From positions 6,238,593 to 6,302,592 of the forward strand of contig NZ_CP007142.1 in the NCBI RefSeq assembly GCF_000940805.1: DNA of 64,000 nt. The letters are read 5' to 3'. The notes under the pieces are model-generated. The model worked only from the letters and a program-made list of their open reading frames with translations, searched no databases and was not told the DNA's origin. Of the stretch, positions 7,609 through 16,353 are shown in pieces. The position numbers and the translations under genes are program-made. How positions within the stretch are numbered: the stretch's first letter is position 1; each line of letters begins with the position of its first letter. This DNA is from Gynuella sunshinyii YC6258. GTDB taxonomy: Bacteria; Pseudomonadota; Gammaproteobacteria; Pseudomonadales; Natronospirillaceae.

Positions 7609-9390
7609 ATGGCGGAATACGATGGTTTATCCCCTGGACAGGTGCTGGCCGACGCCAGTGTCGCGGAATTCATAAAAAGCCTGGGACTTGGCATCGCCGA
7701 GGCACAAAAAGCACTGGACGAAAACTCCGTTCAGCAAATCGCGGAATTCATTGAACCCCGTGAAGGACTCGGAGGAAAAACACTGCTGGATCTGGGCTTG
7801 TCGCCAGCGTTCTATCACTACCAGCACGCCGATATCAGCTGTTCTCTGCAATTATCATTGAAAGTACAGAAGGACTTCAGTCTGGGCCTCAATATCAACG
7901 GCTCCATCAATGACAACAGCTCTAACTCCAGCAACAGCAGTGAAAGCGAAAGCAGTAGCGAGAGTGGTTCCTCCACTCGGACATCAACGCGCACTGCCAA
8001 TATTGCCATCACCTCATCGTCCAGCGGCGCGCTGGTCGTGGGTGGACAAAACTTTCAACTCAGCGGCGCGTCACCGGCAGAGCGTATCCGTAATCTGCAA
8101 AATGCACTGACCACCAACAGCGCCACCGGTATCGACCGGGTTCTGTATCAGCTGGACGGCTCGGAACTGACCATTACCACCGATGCCAGCGCCAGTGAAG
8201 TCAAAACCACGCCGCACACCGTTACCTTTCTCGGCGGCGGATTCGATGCCGGTATCATTCGTGTCGGCCAGACCACCGCAGTCGATTATCAACTGGATGA
8301 TGATCCGTCAACCGTGACCGCATCCACTACCGCCCAAGGCGACCTCGCCACCCAGGCCACTCACGTGCGCGATCAGGTACAGGCCGTCGGTTATGACGCC
8401 ATATCCGTGGCCCCGACTGCACCGGTTCACACCAGTCATTTTGAAACCGGTCGCCATGATGTGCCGGCCTCTGAATATCCCGCTCTGCGTAATCTGGCGC
8501 AGTCCATGGCCAGCATGGGATTCTCCGTCACCATTGAGGGTTTTGCCGATACTCAAATGTACGACGCCGGTGACCGCAGCCGCTCCGATACTCTCAACGT
8601 GCAACTGGGTAATAACCGCGCTAACGAAGTAAAATCAATTCTGATTGCCAACGGTGCTCCAGCCGCAAACATTACCATCACAACGTCCCAAGGCGTGCAG
8701 GCGGCGCGCGATGCCGGCGATACCGATGGCACCGACAACCCCAACTTTCGCAAGGCCGAAGTCAAAACCGTTGGCCGCAGCGAGTATTGGGTATTTGTCA
8801 AAGCGCGTTCCGGTGGCCCCAACCTGCAAAGTGTCAGCCCGGACAAAATCGGCGACACGGGTTCCGAGAACGGTTTTATCTACCTGTTCAAACCCACGCC
8901 GCTGAATCTGGCCGGCAAAAAAGTCACCATCGACGGTACCGACTTTCCTTTCCGTGGCGCTGCTGTGGCCGGCCATGCCGAACACGCTCCCGAAGCCTAC
9001 GCGAAGAATCTGGCTGACGACATCAACGCCAACACCGCAGCTCACCTGCAGGGATCGGCAACGGCCAACGTCACCACCGTCAGCCGTGATGGCGACCCGT
9101 ACCAGTTAACCCTGGTGACCCAGTCCAGTCGCAATATCAGCTTGTCCAGCACCGAAGGCATTACCGTTTCGGAACAGTTCTCCCGCTCCAGTTCTTCAAA
9201 TATGACCCAGCAGAACAGTGGTAACCGGGCGGTCGCGTTTGGTGCCTCGCTTGATGTGCGCTATTCGCGTCAGTTTGAAATGAATGTAACGGGCAACTCT
9301 GCCATTTCCGCCCGCCTGGTGTCCATTCCGGCACCACCGGAATTTCTTGAGACCATCAAAAATTTCCTGAATGACGGGAGCAATAATTAA
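7609..9390 (+). CDS. Large paralogue with Ser/Asn-rich linker and inserted OmpA-like domain
   Basis: A 593-residue protein. Residues 1-90 are the family N-domain shared with the genes downstream (GLGIAEAQKALDENSVQQ, then LDLGLSPAFYHY). Residues about 98-130 are a Ser/Asn/Glu-rich linker. Residues about 273-387 resemble an OmpA-like peptidoglycan-binding domain (VTIEGFADTQ, NVQLGNNRANEVKSIL, NPNFRKAEVKTV). The C-terminal 55 residues return to the family core (YSRQFEMNVTGNSAISARLV, SIPAPPEFLETI). So the shared domain appears split by a roughly 440-residue insertion. No signal peptide, which is odd for an OmpA-like domain. Good ribosome site (CGGAGG). Its stop overlaps the next start. Confidence 0.85.
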   Translation: MAEYDGLSPGQVLADASVAEFIKSLGLGIAEAQKALDENSVQQIAEFIEPREGLGGKTLLDLGLSPAFYHYQHADISCSLQLSLKVQKDFSLGLNINGSINDNSSNSSNSSESESSSESGSSTRTSTRTANIAITSSSSGALVVGGQNFQLSGASPAERIRNLQNALTTNSATGIDRVLYQLDGSELTITTDASASEVKTTPHTVTFLGGGFDAGIIRVGQTTAVDYQLDDDPSTVTASTTAQGDLATQATHVRDQVQAVGYDAISVAPTAPVHTSHFETGRHDVPASEYPALRNLAQSMASMGFSVTIEGFADTQMYDAGDRSRSDTLNVQLGNNRANEVKSILIANGAPAANITITTSQGVQAARDAGDTDGTDNPNFRKAEVKTVGRSEYWVFVKARSGGPNLQSVSPDKIGDTGSENGFIYLFKPTPLNLAGKKVTIDGTDFPFRGAAVAGHAEHAPEAYAKNLADDINANTAAHLQGSATANVTTVSRDGDPYQLTLVTQSSRNISLSSTEGITVSEQFSRSSSSNMTQQNSGNRAVAFGASLDVRYSRQFEMNVTGNSAISARLVSIPAPPEFLETIKNFLNDGSNN

Positions 9391-9857
9391 TGCCTGAAAC
9401 CATCGCCGTTACACGGGCACTGGTCACGGCACCACTGCCGCAGATTATTGAAAAGCTTGGCCTGGCCATTGCCCAGGCCCAGTTCGCCCTGGATACCAAC
9501 TCGGTGGAGCTGGCAAAAGTCATGGCGGAAACCGAAGTCGATATCGGTGACGAGACCTACAACCTGCTGAGCCTTGGATTTCTGCCCAGTTTTTATTCAT
9601 TTTCCGAAGCAACGGTTGAAGCCAAACTGAGTTTTACCATGACCGAGTCGACCGAAACATCCGTATCCGTGGGTGCCAGCGTCGGGGTCAGTTATGGCGT
9701 ATTCATGGCCGCCGCATCCGTGGATGTCAGCTACGCACGAAAATTTTCAGTTTCTACAGAAGGTGCCAGCTCCATCGCCGCACGGCTGGTTTCACTGCCG
9801 GCACCCGATGTATTTACCCAAATATTAAAACGCAATTTCGAGCAGTCTATCGAATAA
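9390..9857 (+). CDS. Minimal paralogue of the unknown family
   Basis: 155 residues, the shortest complete form of the family. It has an N-terminal amphipathic helix (PLPQIIEKLGLAIAQAQFAL), the core LLSLGFLPSFYSFSEATVE, a Ser/Val/Ala-rich beta-prone middle (SVSVGASVGVSYGV), then YARKFSVSTEGASSIAARLV and the terminal SLPAPDVF motif. No signal peptide or membrane helix. It starts at the stop of the preceding gene (TAATG). It defines the unit shared by the neighbours. Confidence 0.85.
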   Translation: MPETIAVTRALVTAPLPQIIEKLGLAIAQAQFALDTNSVELAKVMAETEVDIGDETYNLLSLGFLPSFYSFSEATVEAKLSFTMTESTETSVSVGASVGVSYGVFMAAASVDVSYARKFSVSTEGASSIAARLVSLPAPDVFTQILKRNFEQSIE

Positions 9858-9890
9858 CTGTAATTCCGCACATAACAGGAGGAAGTCAGG

Positions 9891-10625
9891 ATGGCAGCAA
9901 TCGGACAAGAGTTACTCAACGTCCCGATGGGAGATATGATTCGACAAATGGCATTTGCCATTGCTGAGTCACAATACCAATTGGATGAAAATTCCATCAA
10001 CGTCGCTGAAATGATGGGCGGCCTGACCACCGTGTATGACGAAGAAGGTAATGTCACTTTCGACGACAGCAGGGTGTTCTTCGGCTACGACTATATGACC
10101 GTCCAGGAAGCGCAGGCCTACGCGCTGGTGGATGATGCGATGACCGGCTCGCTATCGGCCGATGTCATCAAACTCAGTGATATTCTGACCAAACTGTCAG
10201 AAGGCAAACAACCGACTGACGAAATCAGGGTTCCCACCCGGATGTCGATGATGGAACTGGGATTCACTCCGGTGTTCTACCAGTTTGTCGATACCATCAT
10301 CGAAGTCAAAATCGCCATTAAAATCACCCGTACCAGCGAGTATTCGCGTACCACCCAGAAAAAATCAACGGACAAATCCAGCTCCTACAGACGCAAACGC
10401 AGTTTCTGGGGCACCAGCCGCAGCAGTGGCCACAACTCCACCGTGAACACCTCTCAAGTGGATGCCACCTATGCCTCCAAATATTCCTATTCTGCCGAAG
10501 GTGCCAGTTTGTTACGTACCAAACTGAATCCTCTTCCACCACCACCGGTACTGGAACAGCGGATCCGGGATCTGATGGAAAATGAAGCTGCACGCAAAGC
10601 CGCGCGACTGGAAGCCGATGAATAG
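9891..10625 (+). CDS. Paralogue of the unknown family
   Basis: 244 residues. The N-domain (VPMGDMIRQMAFAIAESQYQL) carries an extra acidic insertion of about 60 residues. The core is MELGFTPVFYQFVDTIIEVK. A Ser/Lys/Arg-rich basic stretch follows (KKSTDKSSSYRRKRSF), then YASKYSYSAEGASLLRTKL and the PPPPVLEQRIRDLM tail. AGGAGG ribosome site 8 bases before the ATG. Same operon as its neighbours, 33 bases after the previous stop. Confidence 0.85.
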   Translation: MAAIGQELLNVPMGDMIRQMAFAIAESQYQLDENSINVAEMMGGLTTVYDEEGNVTFDDSRVFFGYDYMTVQEAQAYALVDDAMTGSLSADVIKLSDILTKLSEGKQPTDEIRVPTRMSMMELGFTPVFYQFVDTIIEVKIAIKITRTSEYSRTTQKKSTDKSSSYRRKRSFWGTSRSSGHNSTVNTSQVDATYASKYSYSAEGASLLRTKLNPLPPPPVLEQRIRDLMENEAARKAARLEADE

Positions 10626-10642
10626 CCTGTGAGGAATGGTGT

Positions 10643-11203
10643 ATGTCTGTAGGAACCGAATTACTCAATGTACCGTTCCCGGAGATGATCAAAACCCTGG
10701 GGGTTGGCGTCGCCGAAGCGCAATATGAGCTGGATCTGGTATCCATGAAAATTGCACGTCTGATGGCAGGGTATGAACCGGATCAGGAACCGGAAGACGG
10801 CAGTCCGGCACCGCCATCCACACCAGAGCGAACAATGCTGATTCCGCTGGGCGATGGTAATCAATACAGCCTGCTGGAGCTTGGTTTTACACCGACGTTT
10901 TACCAGTTTGTCGATACTCTGATCGAACTTAAAATGTCCATTTCCATGACCCGGGAAACCAACTTCAAGCATTCCAGCACCACCGTCAATGCCAGCGTCA
11001 AAGGTAAAGTCGGATTCTTTTCCGCCTCCGCCTCGATGCGGGTTTCTTCGGTCAGTGCCAGCTATTCGTCGAAGTACCAGTACTCCGCCGAAGGCAGTTC
11101 ATTGATGCGAACCAAACTGGTGCCGATTCCTGCGCCGGCCATATTGGAGGAACGTATTCGTGCCATGATTACAGCATCCAGTACACCGCCAGCGGACAAT
11201 TAA
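10643..11203 (+). CDS. Paralogue of the unknown family
   Basis: 186 residues, closest to the preceding gene. N-helix VPFPEMIKTLGVGVAEAQYEL, a Pro/Glu-rich loop, core LLELGFTPTFYQFVDTLIELK, a Ser/Val-rich middle, then YSSKYQYSAEGSSLMRTKL and PIPAPAILEERIRAMI. Two adjacent close paralogues suggest local duplication followed by specialisation. No export signal. Confidence 0.85.
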   Translation: MSVGTELLNVPFPEMIKTLGVGVAEAQYELDLVSMKIARLMAGYEPDQEPEDGSPAPPSTPERTMLIPLGDGNQYSLLELGFTPTFYQFVDTLIELKMSISMTRETNFKHSSTTVNASVKGKVGFFSASASMRVSSVSASYSSKYQYSAEGSSLMRTKLVPIPAPAILEERIRAMITASSTPPADN

Positions 11204-11206
11204 CCC

Positions 11207-12121
11207 ATGCCTGGCAATTCGTGGAAAAATCTACGCGCCGAGAGCCGGCCACAAGTAACACCTGGATCTGGTGCTACTCAGCTGCCGGCAAACGCCGCTG
11301 CGACTTCATCTGCCCAAATGCAGGAGTTAATACAGCAACGACAGCAGCTGGAAAACAATCTGCGCAACCTGGTTTCCGGGGAGACCCAGGATCCCCGTGA
11401 GGCCATGCGCTTTCAGATTCCCACCTTTGCTCAGCGTCAGGCCCAGCAACGACAATGGGATGATCAACGCGAACAACAACGGCAACAGGCACAGCAACGC
11501 CTGACCCGAAGCACCGTAACGCCACTACCCGTTGACGAAAACCTGGAACAGAATCTGCGCAGTGGTCTGCGGGACTTCAGCCAGCCTGTATCACAATGGA
11601 TGTCACAACGTGACCGCGAACGCGAACAACTGCGTGAATACAATCGTCGCTATCGCGATGCCACCCAGCCACTGCGGGAGCTCGGATCACAGTTTCAATC
11701 TGCCGGTCAACAGCTGCGCGATCTGGACAAAAAACTGGCTGCTGAAGGTCTCGAAGATGACCGCCAGGCATTGCGAGATGCCGGCATGGACAAACTGCTC
11801 AAGGCTGATAAAACCCTGCAAAAAGTCACTAAGGTCATCGATGCCCCCAGCCAGGCCGTGGCCAAAATAGACAACTTCTGGCAACGCCGGGAACAGCAGA
11901 TCAGCGGCCCGATGGACCGTTTTGGTCCTTATGTGGAGCGCTCCCGTCGCCGTCTCAATGTGGAAACGGGCGGTTCCGGAAACCTGTTTGAACGTATGCA
12001 GCAGAACCGGGAACGGGCACTGGCCCGCAGACGCGAACAACGCATCGAAGCACAACGGGATGAAGCCCGACGCCGAAGCGCCCTGCAACGCAAAAAAGAA
12101 AAAGAGGAAAATGAGGCATGA
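11207..12121 (+). CDS. Gln/Arg-rich coiled-coil protein of the unknown operon
   Basis: 304 residues, strongly enriched in Gln, Arg and Glu, with long heptad-like helices (for example QRQAQQRQWDDQREQQRQQA) and a very basic/acidic C-terminal tail. It lacks the shared family domain, membrane helices and a signal peptide. It starts 3 bases after the previous stop and overlaps the next gene by 4. Likely a rod-like scaffold or assembly factor (inference from composition only). Confidence 0.8.
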   Translation: MPGNSWKNLRAESRPQVTPGSGATQLPANAAATSSAQMQELIQQRQQLENNLRNLVSGETQDPREAMRFQIPTFAQRQAQQRQWDDQREQQRQQAQQRLTRSTVTPLPVDENLEQNLRSGLRDFSQPVSQWMSQRDREREQLREYNRRYRDATQPLRELGSQFQSAGQQLRDLDKKLAAEGLEDDRQALRDAGMDKLLKADKTLQKVTKVIDAPSQAVAKIDNFWQRREQQISGPMDRFGPYVERSRRRLNVETGGSGNLFERMQQNRERALARRREQRIEAQRDEARRRSALQRKKEKEENEA

Positions 12122-12768
12122 GTGACAGCAGTCAATTTGTCGCAGAATCTCTGGAAGAACTGCTGGTGGCAATCGCCAACGGCGTCCGCGAGGCTCAGGA
12201 AGCACTGAGCGAGGCACCACCGTTTGACGCATACGGCCGGCCACTGCCAACCTACCACCTGCCCTATCTGGATTTCGATCTGAAGGTGGACCTGAATACC
12301 GTTGAAACCAGCGGCGGCCTGCGCGCACTCAGAGTGCTGCCCATCGGTGGCAGCCAGAATACCACCCAGAAAATCAGCAGCAGTCTCACCGGCCGGCTGG
12401 TTTCCATTCCGGCGGGTGATGGTCTGCCGGTACCGGTTCTGACCCTAAACTCCACCCGCACCGCCGCCCGTCAGCATGCGCTTAATTTATCCTTAAGCAA
12501 CAGCGCCGGCGAGATACTGCAAAACGCCCAGGTGGAAATCAATTTCGATCTGGCAACGTCCCAACAGCTATCCCAAACCCAGGGCATCAACCTGAAAAAC
12601 CTTGGGACATCAAGACTGACCCAGGCCATATTAGTGACCGATGAACAGGGGCAGGCGGCTACTGAACTGACTATAGACAGCAATTTGCCGGCGAAAGCCA
12701 GTATCGTCATCACTGCCGAGTTTGATCAACGTATCAGCCGCATTGTCGTTGCCGCAGGAAATGAATAA
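12118..12768 (+). CDS. Family-related protein with C-terminal Ig-like region
   Basis: 216 residues. The N-terminal 95 residues are a variant of the family (SLEELLVAIANGVREAQEAL, LPYLDFDLKVDL, then SLTGRLVSIPAGDG). Residues about 100-216 look like a beta-sandwich of the invasin/Big type (NLSLSNSAGEILQNAQVEI, QGQAATELTI, ITAEFDQRISRIVVAA). No signal peptide. The N-domain layout recalls DUF2589-type proteins, to be tested by profile search. Confidence 0.8.
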   Translation: MSDSSQFVAESLEELLVAIANGVREAQEALSEAPPFDAYGRPLPTYHLPYLDFDLKVDLNTVETSGGLRALRVLPIGGSQNTTQKISSSLTGRLVSIPAGDGLPVPVLTLNSTRTAARQHALNLSLSNSAGEILQNAQVEINFDLATSQQLSQTQGINLKNLGTSRLTQAILVTDEQGQAATELTIDSNLPAKASIVITAEFDQRISRIVVAAGNE

Positions 12769-13985
12769 TGAAAGCCATTCAAGTGTACGCCAGATTCATG
12801 AACAGCCAGGACCAGCCGGTGAATAGTCTGGCAGTGTCAGTGGAAACATTCGACTTGCAGAAAAATGCCTGGACCGAACTGGCAAAATCAGCCAGCCGCA
12901 GCAATGGCGTCATTAACTTTCGTATCGCCTTTACTCGTAATGAATCACCTGTTCTGAGACTGAGTGAAGCGGAGGGAGAAGCCAAAGTCCTCGCCAGCGC
13001 CTGCTATATTTACTATGACAACAGAAACCAGTTACTCAGCTACGATTTTGGAGACATTGAATTACTGGAAGACACGGCCTATCCACTGACACCGACCCAA
13101 TCCCGGTTCAGCAACCAAAGCATTACCCTGAGCGGTCAGGCGAATCGTCCGGAAGTGTCTGCCGCAGTGCTCATGCGCAACCTGTCTGCCATCAACCGCA
13201 GCGGCATACTCACCACTAATGTCGGCACCGTTGCCGGCACGGTCAAACCAACGGCCACCACCGCAGAAAAAGCAGCCGCCAGTCTGGCACTCGATGTCAG
13301 CTCCATACCGATTACCGTCGATACCTACAACGCCGAACTCATCAAATTTCGAAGTATTGAGGCCAACCTGCAAAACACCATCAGCCTGAAAGATCAGGAT
13401 CTGGCAGCACAAAAAACATTGCTGGAAAACAGTCAAAAACAAATCACCCAACTGCAAAAGGAAGTCACCCGGGCACAAACCGCCGAGGTCAAACTGCAAC
13501 AGCAAAATGCCATATTCACCGATGAAGAAAAACGCCTGGCCCCGATTGATCAGATTGCCAGTAACATCGGCGCCCAGATCGACAGTGCTAACAAAAAGCT
13601 ACAACAAGAGACCCGGCCCTATCAGATTCAAAACATCAGTTTGCAGCTCAAAGGCTCCATCAGCGCCAACGGCCAGAGCATCGCACTGGCACGTCTGACC
13701 GATGGCGAAGCCCAGCTCAGCAATGCCCAGGTCATGACGCTGGATCTGGTGAAAACCGCCCAGCCAGCAACCACTACAGAGGTGCTGTTACCTGATGTCA
13801 GCGGGTTAACTGAATCGTCAGTACGACGGCTGCTGAAATCCATCGGCCTGAAAACTGAAAGCATGACCAAATCCGTCGGCCCCAACAGCCAGATTACCCT
13901 GGGCCAGGCCATTTCACAATCGCCGAAAGCGGGCTCCAAAATAGCATTGAACCAAACCGTTATTGTCGTATTTGCCATCGCCTGA
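12768..13985 (+). CDS. Beta-sandwich / coiled-coil / PASTA-like protein
   Basis: 405 residues. Residues 1-90 resemble a transthyretin- or Big-like beta domain (FMNSQDQPVNSLAVSVETFD). Residues about 190-290 are a coiled coil (LKDQDLAAQKTLLENSQKQI). The last 65 residues fit a PASTA domain (LPDVSGLTESSVRRLLKSIG, ISQSPKAGSKIALNQTVIV). PASTA domains usually bind cell-wall fragments outside the membrane, but no signal peptide or membrane helix is visible. Its ATG overlaps the previous stop (TAATG). Confidence 0.82.
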   Translation: MKAIQVYARFMNSQDQPVNSLAVSVETFDLQKNAWTELAKSASRSNGVINFRIAFTRNESPVLRLSEAEGEAKVLASACYIYYDNRNQLLSYDFGDIELLEDTAYPLTPTQSRFSNQSITLSGQANRPEVSAAVLMRNLSAINRSGILTTNVGTVAGTVKPTATTAEKAAASLALDVSSIPITVDTYNAELIKFRSIEANLQNTISLKDQDLAAQKTLLENSQKQITQLQKEVTRAQTAEVKLQQQNAIFTDEEKRLAPIDQIASNIGAQIDSANKKLQQETRPYQIQNISLQLKGSISANGQSIALARLTDGEAQLSNAQVMTLDLVKTAQPATTTEVLLPDVSGLTESSVRRLLKSIGLKTESMTKSVGPNSQITLGQAISQSPKAGSKIALNQTVIVVFAIA

Positions 13986-14013
13986 ACGATGCCACACTCT
14001 GGAGAAACAGAAC

Positions 14014-14706
14014 ATGAGTGAAATAAGTAAGCTGGTTAAGGATGTGGTCGCCTCACCTCTGGCAGATATCATTGCCGCCGTAGGCAGGGGGGTCGCCGAT
14101 GCCCAACAGGCACTGGATGAAGGATCTCTCGCCAAAACCCTGGAAATGTACGCAGAAGATGGTGAAGAAGCGTTGCGGATACTGCGTGAAATTGGTTATC
14201 AACCCACCTTTTATGCGCTGCCTGAAACCATTGGCGAGGTCAAAGTGGCCTTAACACTGGGCAACACCAGTGCGACCAGCCAGGCCAACAGCAACCAGGG
14301 TAAGGTTAACACTCTACTCTCACGCACCGGACTCAACCTGCCAGGCATCAAGCCCAAAATCTATGCCGCCCCGGTGGATGCCGGTTACGCCAACCGCTAC
14401 AACTACCAGGCCGAAGTCAGCGCCAAACTCACTTTCAAAATTGTGCCGATTCCGGCACCGAGTGGCACCGACGAACTCAGATTGCTGCCCAAACTCACCG
14501 GACTCAGCGCCGCCACCGCACGGGAAAATCTAAATCAGCTGGACCTGCAGGTACAGTTCATTGATGCACAACAAAACGAAATCACCGAAGTGGATGACAA
14601 CGCCATCGTGAATGCACAACAACCCGCTCACGATGCCAACAAACCCATCATTATTCGCGCCGGTGATGAAATTACCCTGACACTGGCCAATAACGCTGAC
14701 GAATAA
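14014..14706 (+). CDS. Paralogue of the unknown family with C-terminal PASTA-like domain
   Basis: 230 residues, starting at an ATG with GGAG 10 bases ahead (an upstream in-frame ATG at 13963 lies inside the previous gene). N-helix SPLADIIAAVGRGVADAQQAL, core LREIGYQPTFYALPETIGEVK, then YANRYNYQAEVSAKLTFKIV, PIPAPSG, and a C-terminal PASTA-like unit (LPKLTGLSAATARENLNQLD, ending EITLTLANN). Last gene of the operon, with a hairpin 17 bases after the stop. Confidence 0.85.
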   Translation: MSEISKLVKDVVASPLADIIAAVGRGVADAQQALDEGSLAKTLEMYAEDGEEALRILREIGYQPTFYALPETIGEVKVALTLGNTSATSQANSNQGKVNTLLSRTGLNLPGIKPKIYAAPVDAGYANRYNYQAEVSAKLTFKIVPIPAPSGTDELRLLPKLTGLSAATARENLNQLDLQVQFIDAQQNEITEVDDNAIVNAQQPAHDANKPIIIRAGDEITLTLANNADE

Positions 14707-14722
14707 AGCTCCTCACCAAAAC

Positions 14723-14754
14723 AGCTGTACGGCATAGGTAAATGCCATACAGCT
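14723..14754. terminator. Hairpin between convergent genes (likely bidirectional terminator)
   Basis: A 13-bp near-perfect inverted repeat (AGCTGTACGGCAT / ATGCCATACAGCT, one mismatch) with a 6-base loop, placed between the operon end and the minus-strand GNAT gene. No T run, so termination is probable rather than certain. Confidence 0.6.
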
Positions 14755-14773
14755 GAAGCAGACATTATTGATA

Positions 14774-15253
14774 CTACGAAGACGATATCGTCTTCGACAT
14801 ATTGAAACCCGTGATGACAAAACCCACTTCCTGATACAGCTTGAGCGCCCGTTGATTGTGATACGCCACTCTCAACTTGATTTGATCTATGCCTGATACT
14901 TGCAGTTGCTTTTCCAAAGCGGCAATCGCCAGCCGACCAAAACCACGGCTTCTGTACTCACTGGCGATAAAGAAATCATAGATAAAGGTCGAACGATCAT
15001 CGCGATTGACTGCATGCCACAGATAACCCACCAACGTCAGCGTTCCCTCAACCTCAGCTTCGATGCATAGCAACGTATGATCGCTACCTTCAAGACCATT
15101 TGGAAAACTACGCGCCAGATCCTGCTTCGCCAACTCAATGGCCAGCTCCTTTGAATGCCCGTAATTTGCAATCATCTCCTGACTGTAATCATCAATAAAA
15201 TACTGACAATAAGCCGGATATTCTTCTTGTCGCATTGCTCTGAGTACTACCAT
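14774..15253 (-). CDS. GNAT family N-acetyltransferase
   Basis: 159 residues with the single-domain GNAT fold. The acetyl-CoA loop is YRSRGFGRLAIAALE, preceded by the IYDFFIASE strand and followed by LRVAYHNQRALKLYQEVGF. The acceptor substrate cannot be told. It stands alone, convergent with the preceding operon. Confidence 0.9.
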   Translation of the reverse strand: MVVLRAMRQEEYPAYCQYFIDDYSQEMIANYGHSKELAIELAKQDLARSFPNGLEGSDHTLLCIEAEVEGTLTLVGYLWHAVNRDDRSTFIYDFFIASEYRSRGFGRLAIAALEKQLQVSGIDQIKLRVAYHNQRALKLYQEVGFVITGFNMSKTISSS

Positions 15254-15420
15254 CTTTCTACCTGTTTTATGCGATGAATTTGAGAAAACAATGAGCCGTT
15301 ATTTGCAGGGATGAGACATTTGCATAAACTCACAAAAACCCTCAACATTCACCTCGCGAATGAGCTCTGGTGCCTCCTTTTATGATAGTGCTGTTACAGT
15401 TTTTTGCTTGAGAACATAAC

Positions 15421-15692
15421 CTACGACAATTTGAAGTGCGTTATGTAGAGTACAAGTATTAACTGAAATTTCTTTATCTCAGGCATCTTGCTGAGTGGCC
15501 ATGCTTTCTTTGGCACGTTCTTCGTGGTTTCGGATAATAAGCGTAATATTTCACGTATATACAATTCTAAATCCACAAGTTCTCTAATCTCGGTGTGGGA
15601 CATTCCGCACTTATGAAACTGGTGTACCAAGCAATGTTTTTTCTTCAAGAATGTCTCTGGATAATTTAAGTGCATCAATTTTCTTTTCCATA
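15421..15692 (-). pseudogene. Possible small gene, perhaps frameshifted; unrecognised
   Basis: An AT-rich stretch. One frame from an ATG at 15692 encodes MEKKIDALKLSRDILEEK, then shifts at an A6 run into a second frame with a helical segment (HTEIRELVDLELYIREIL). Joining the two would give about 75-90 residues. No ribosome site is evident and no family is recognised. It may be a decayed gene or chance. Confidence 0.25.
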
Positions 15693-15746
15693 TGAATGCT
15701 GTATCAGATATTCTTTGTTGCCAAGTTAATATTAGAGCAGCTTTTA

Positions 15747-16034
15747 CTAAAACCTAGAATCGTTTTCACATGGAATACCATCCCTATCTCCATCCATTTT
15801 TGTATTCGGACAGTTTCTTATGAAAAAAACAGCCTCTGCACGAGATCTCATCTGACTACAATAGACACGACCATCACAGGTATAGTTTGAATTAGAGGAA
15901 GACCGAGAAGTTGATTCGTTAAACCACAGCTGCTTGCTTGCAAAAGAATCAAACTCACTATAATTCTGAAATTTATCCTTGTATAAACTCCAGCCAGCAA
16001 AACCCAAAATAAAAACAATAAATATTTTTTTCAT
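15747..16034 (-). CDS. Small exported protein with excalibur calcium-binding domain
   Basis: 95 residues. A hydrophobic N-terminus (MKKIFIVFILGFAGW) acts as a signal anchor. The C-terminal 40 residues match the excalibur motif: Cys-rich with YCSQM, RNCPNTKMDGDRDGIPCEN. This carries the DxDxDG calcium loop and paired cysteines. The ATG at 16034 was chosen because it gives the signal sequence. Often found on secreted nucleases, but no nuclease domain is present. Confidence 0.8.
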   Translation of the reverse strand: MKKIFIVFILGFAGWSLYKDKFQNYSEFDSFASKQLWFNESTSRSSSNSNYTCDGRVYCSQMRSRAEAVFFIRNCPNTKMDGDRDGIPCENDSRF

Positions 16035-16353
16035 ATTTAACTCCAATACTCGATTTAGGAGTGGTCGGAAGGTAACGAAAACCATCTTCCTAACAGTTTC
16101 TTTCGCGGCGACTAAAACCGCTTATCATAGATATCCATCAAATTTATCCATGACAATCTTACTACTCACGGGAATAGTTACGTATTTTATAAAAAGTTGT
16201 ACTCAACAAAATGATAAACTTATTATTATCACTTTCGTTGAAAAATCGTACTAATCTCATATACCGTACCCCAAACAGTATCAATCTCGATGATCAGTTA
16301 CTGCGAATTTTTTGCTCATTTCGCCATCCTATATTTTTATAACGTAGAAAATA
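16035..16353 (-). other. AT-rich interval without a recognisable gene
   Basis: About 320 AT-rich bases between two minus-strand genes. No coding frame with homology, tRNA or clear terminator was seen. Confidence 0.5.
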
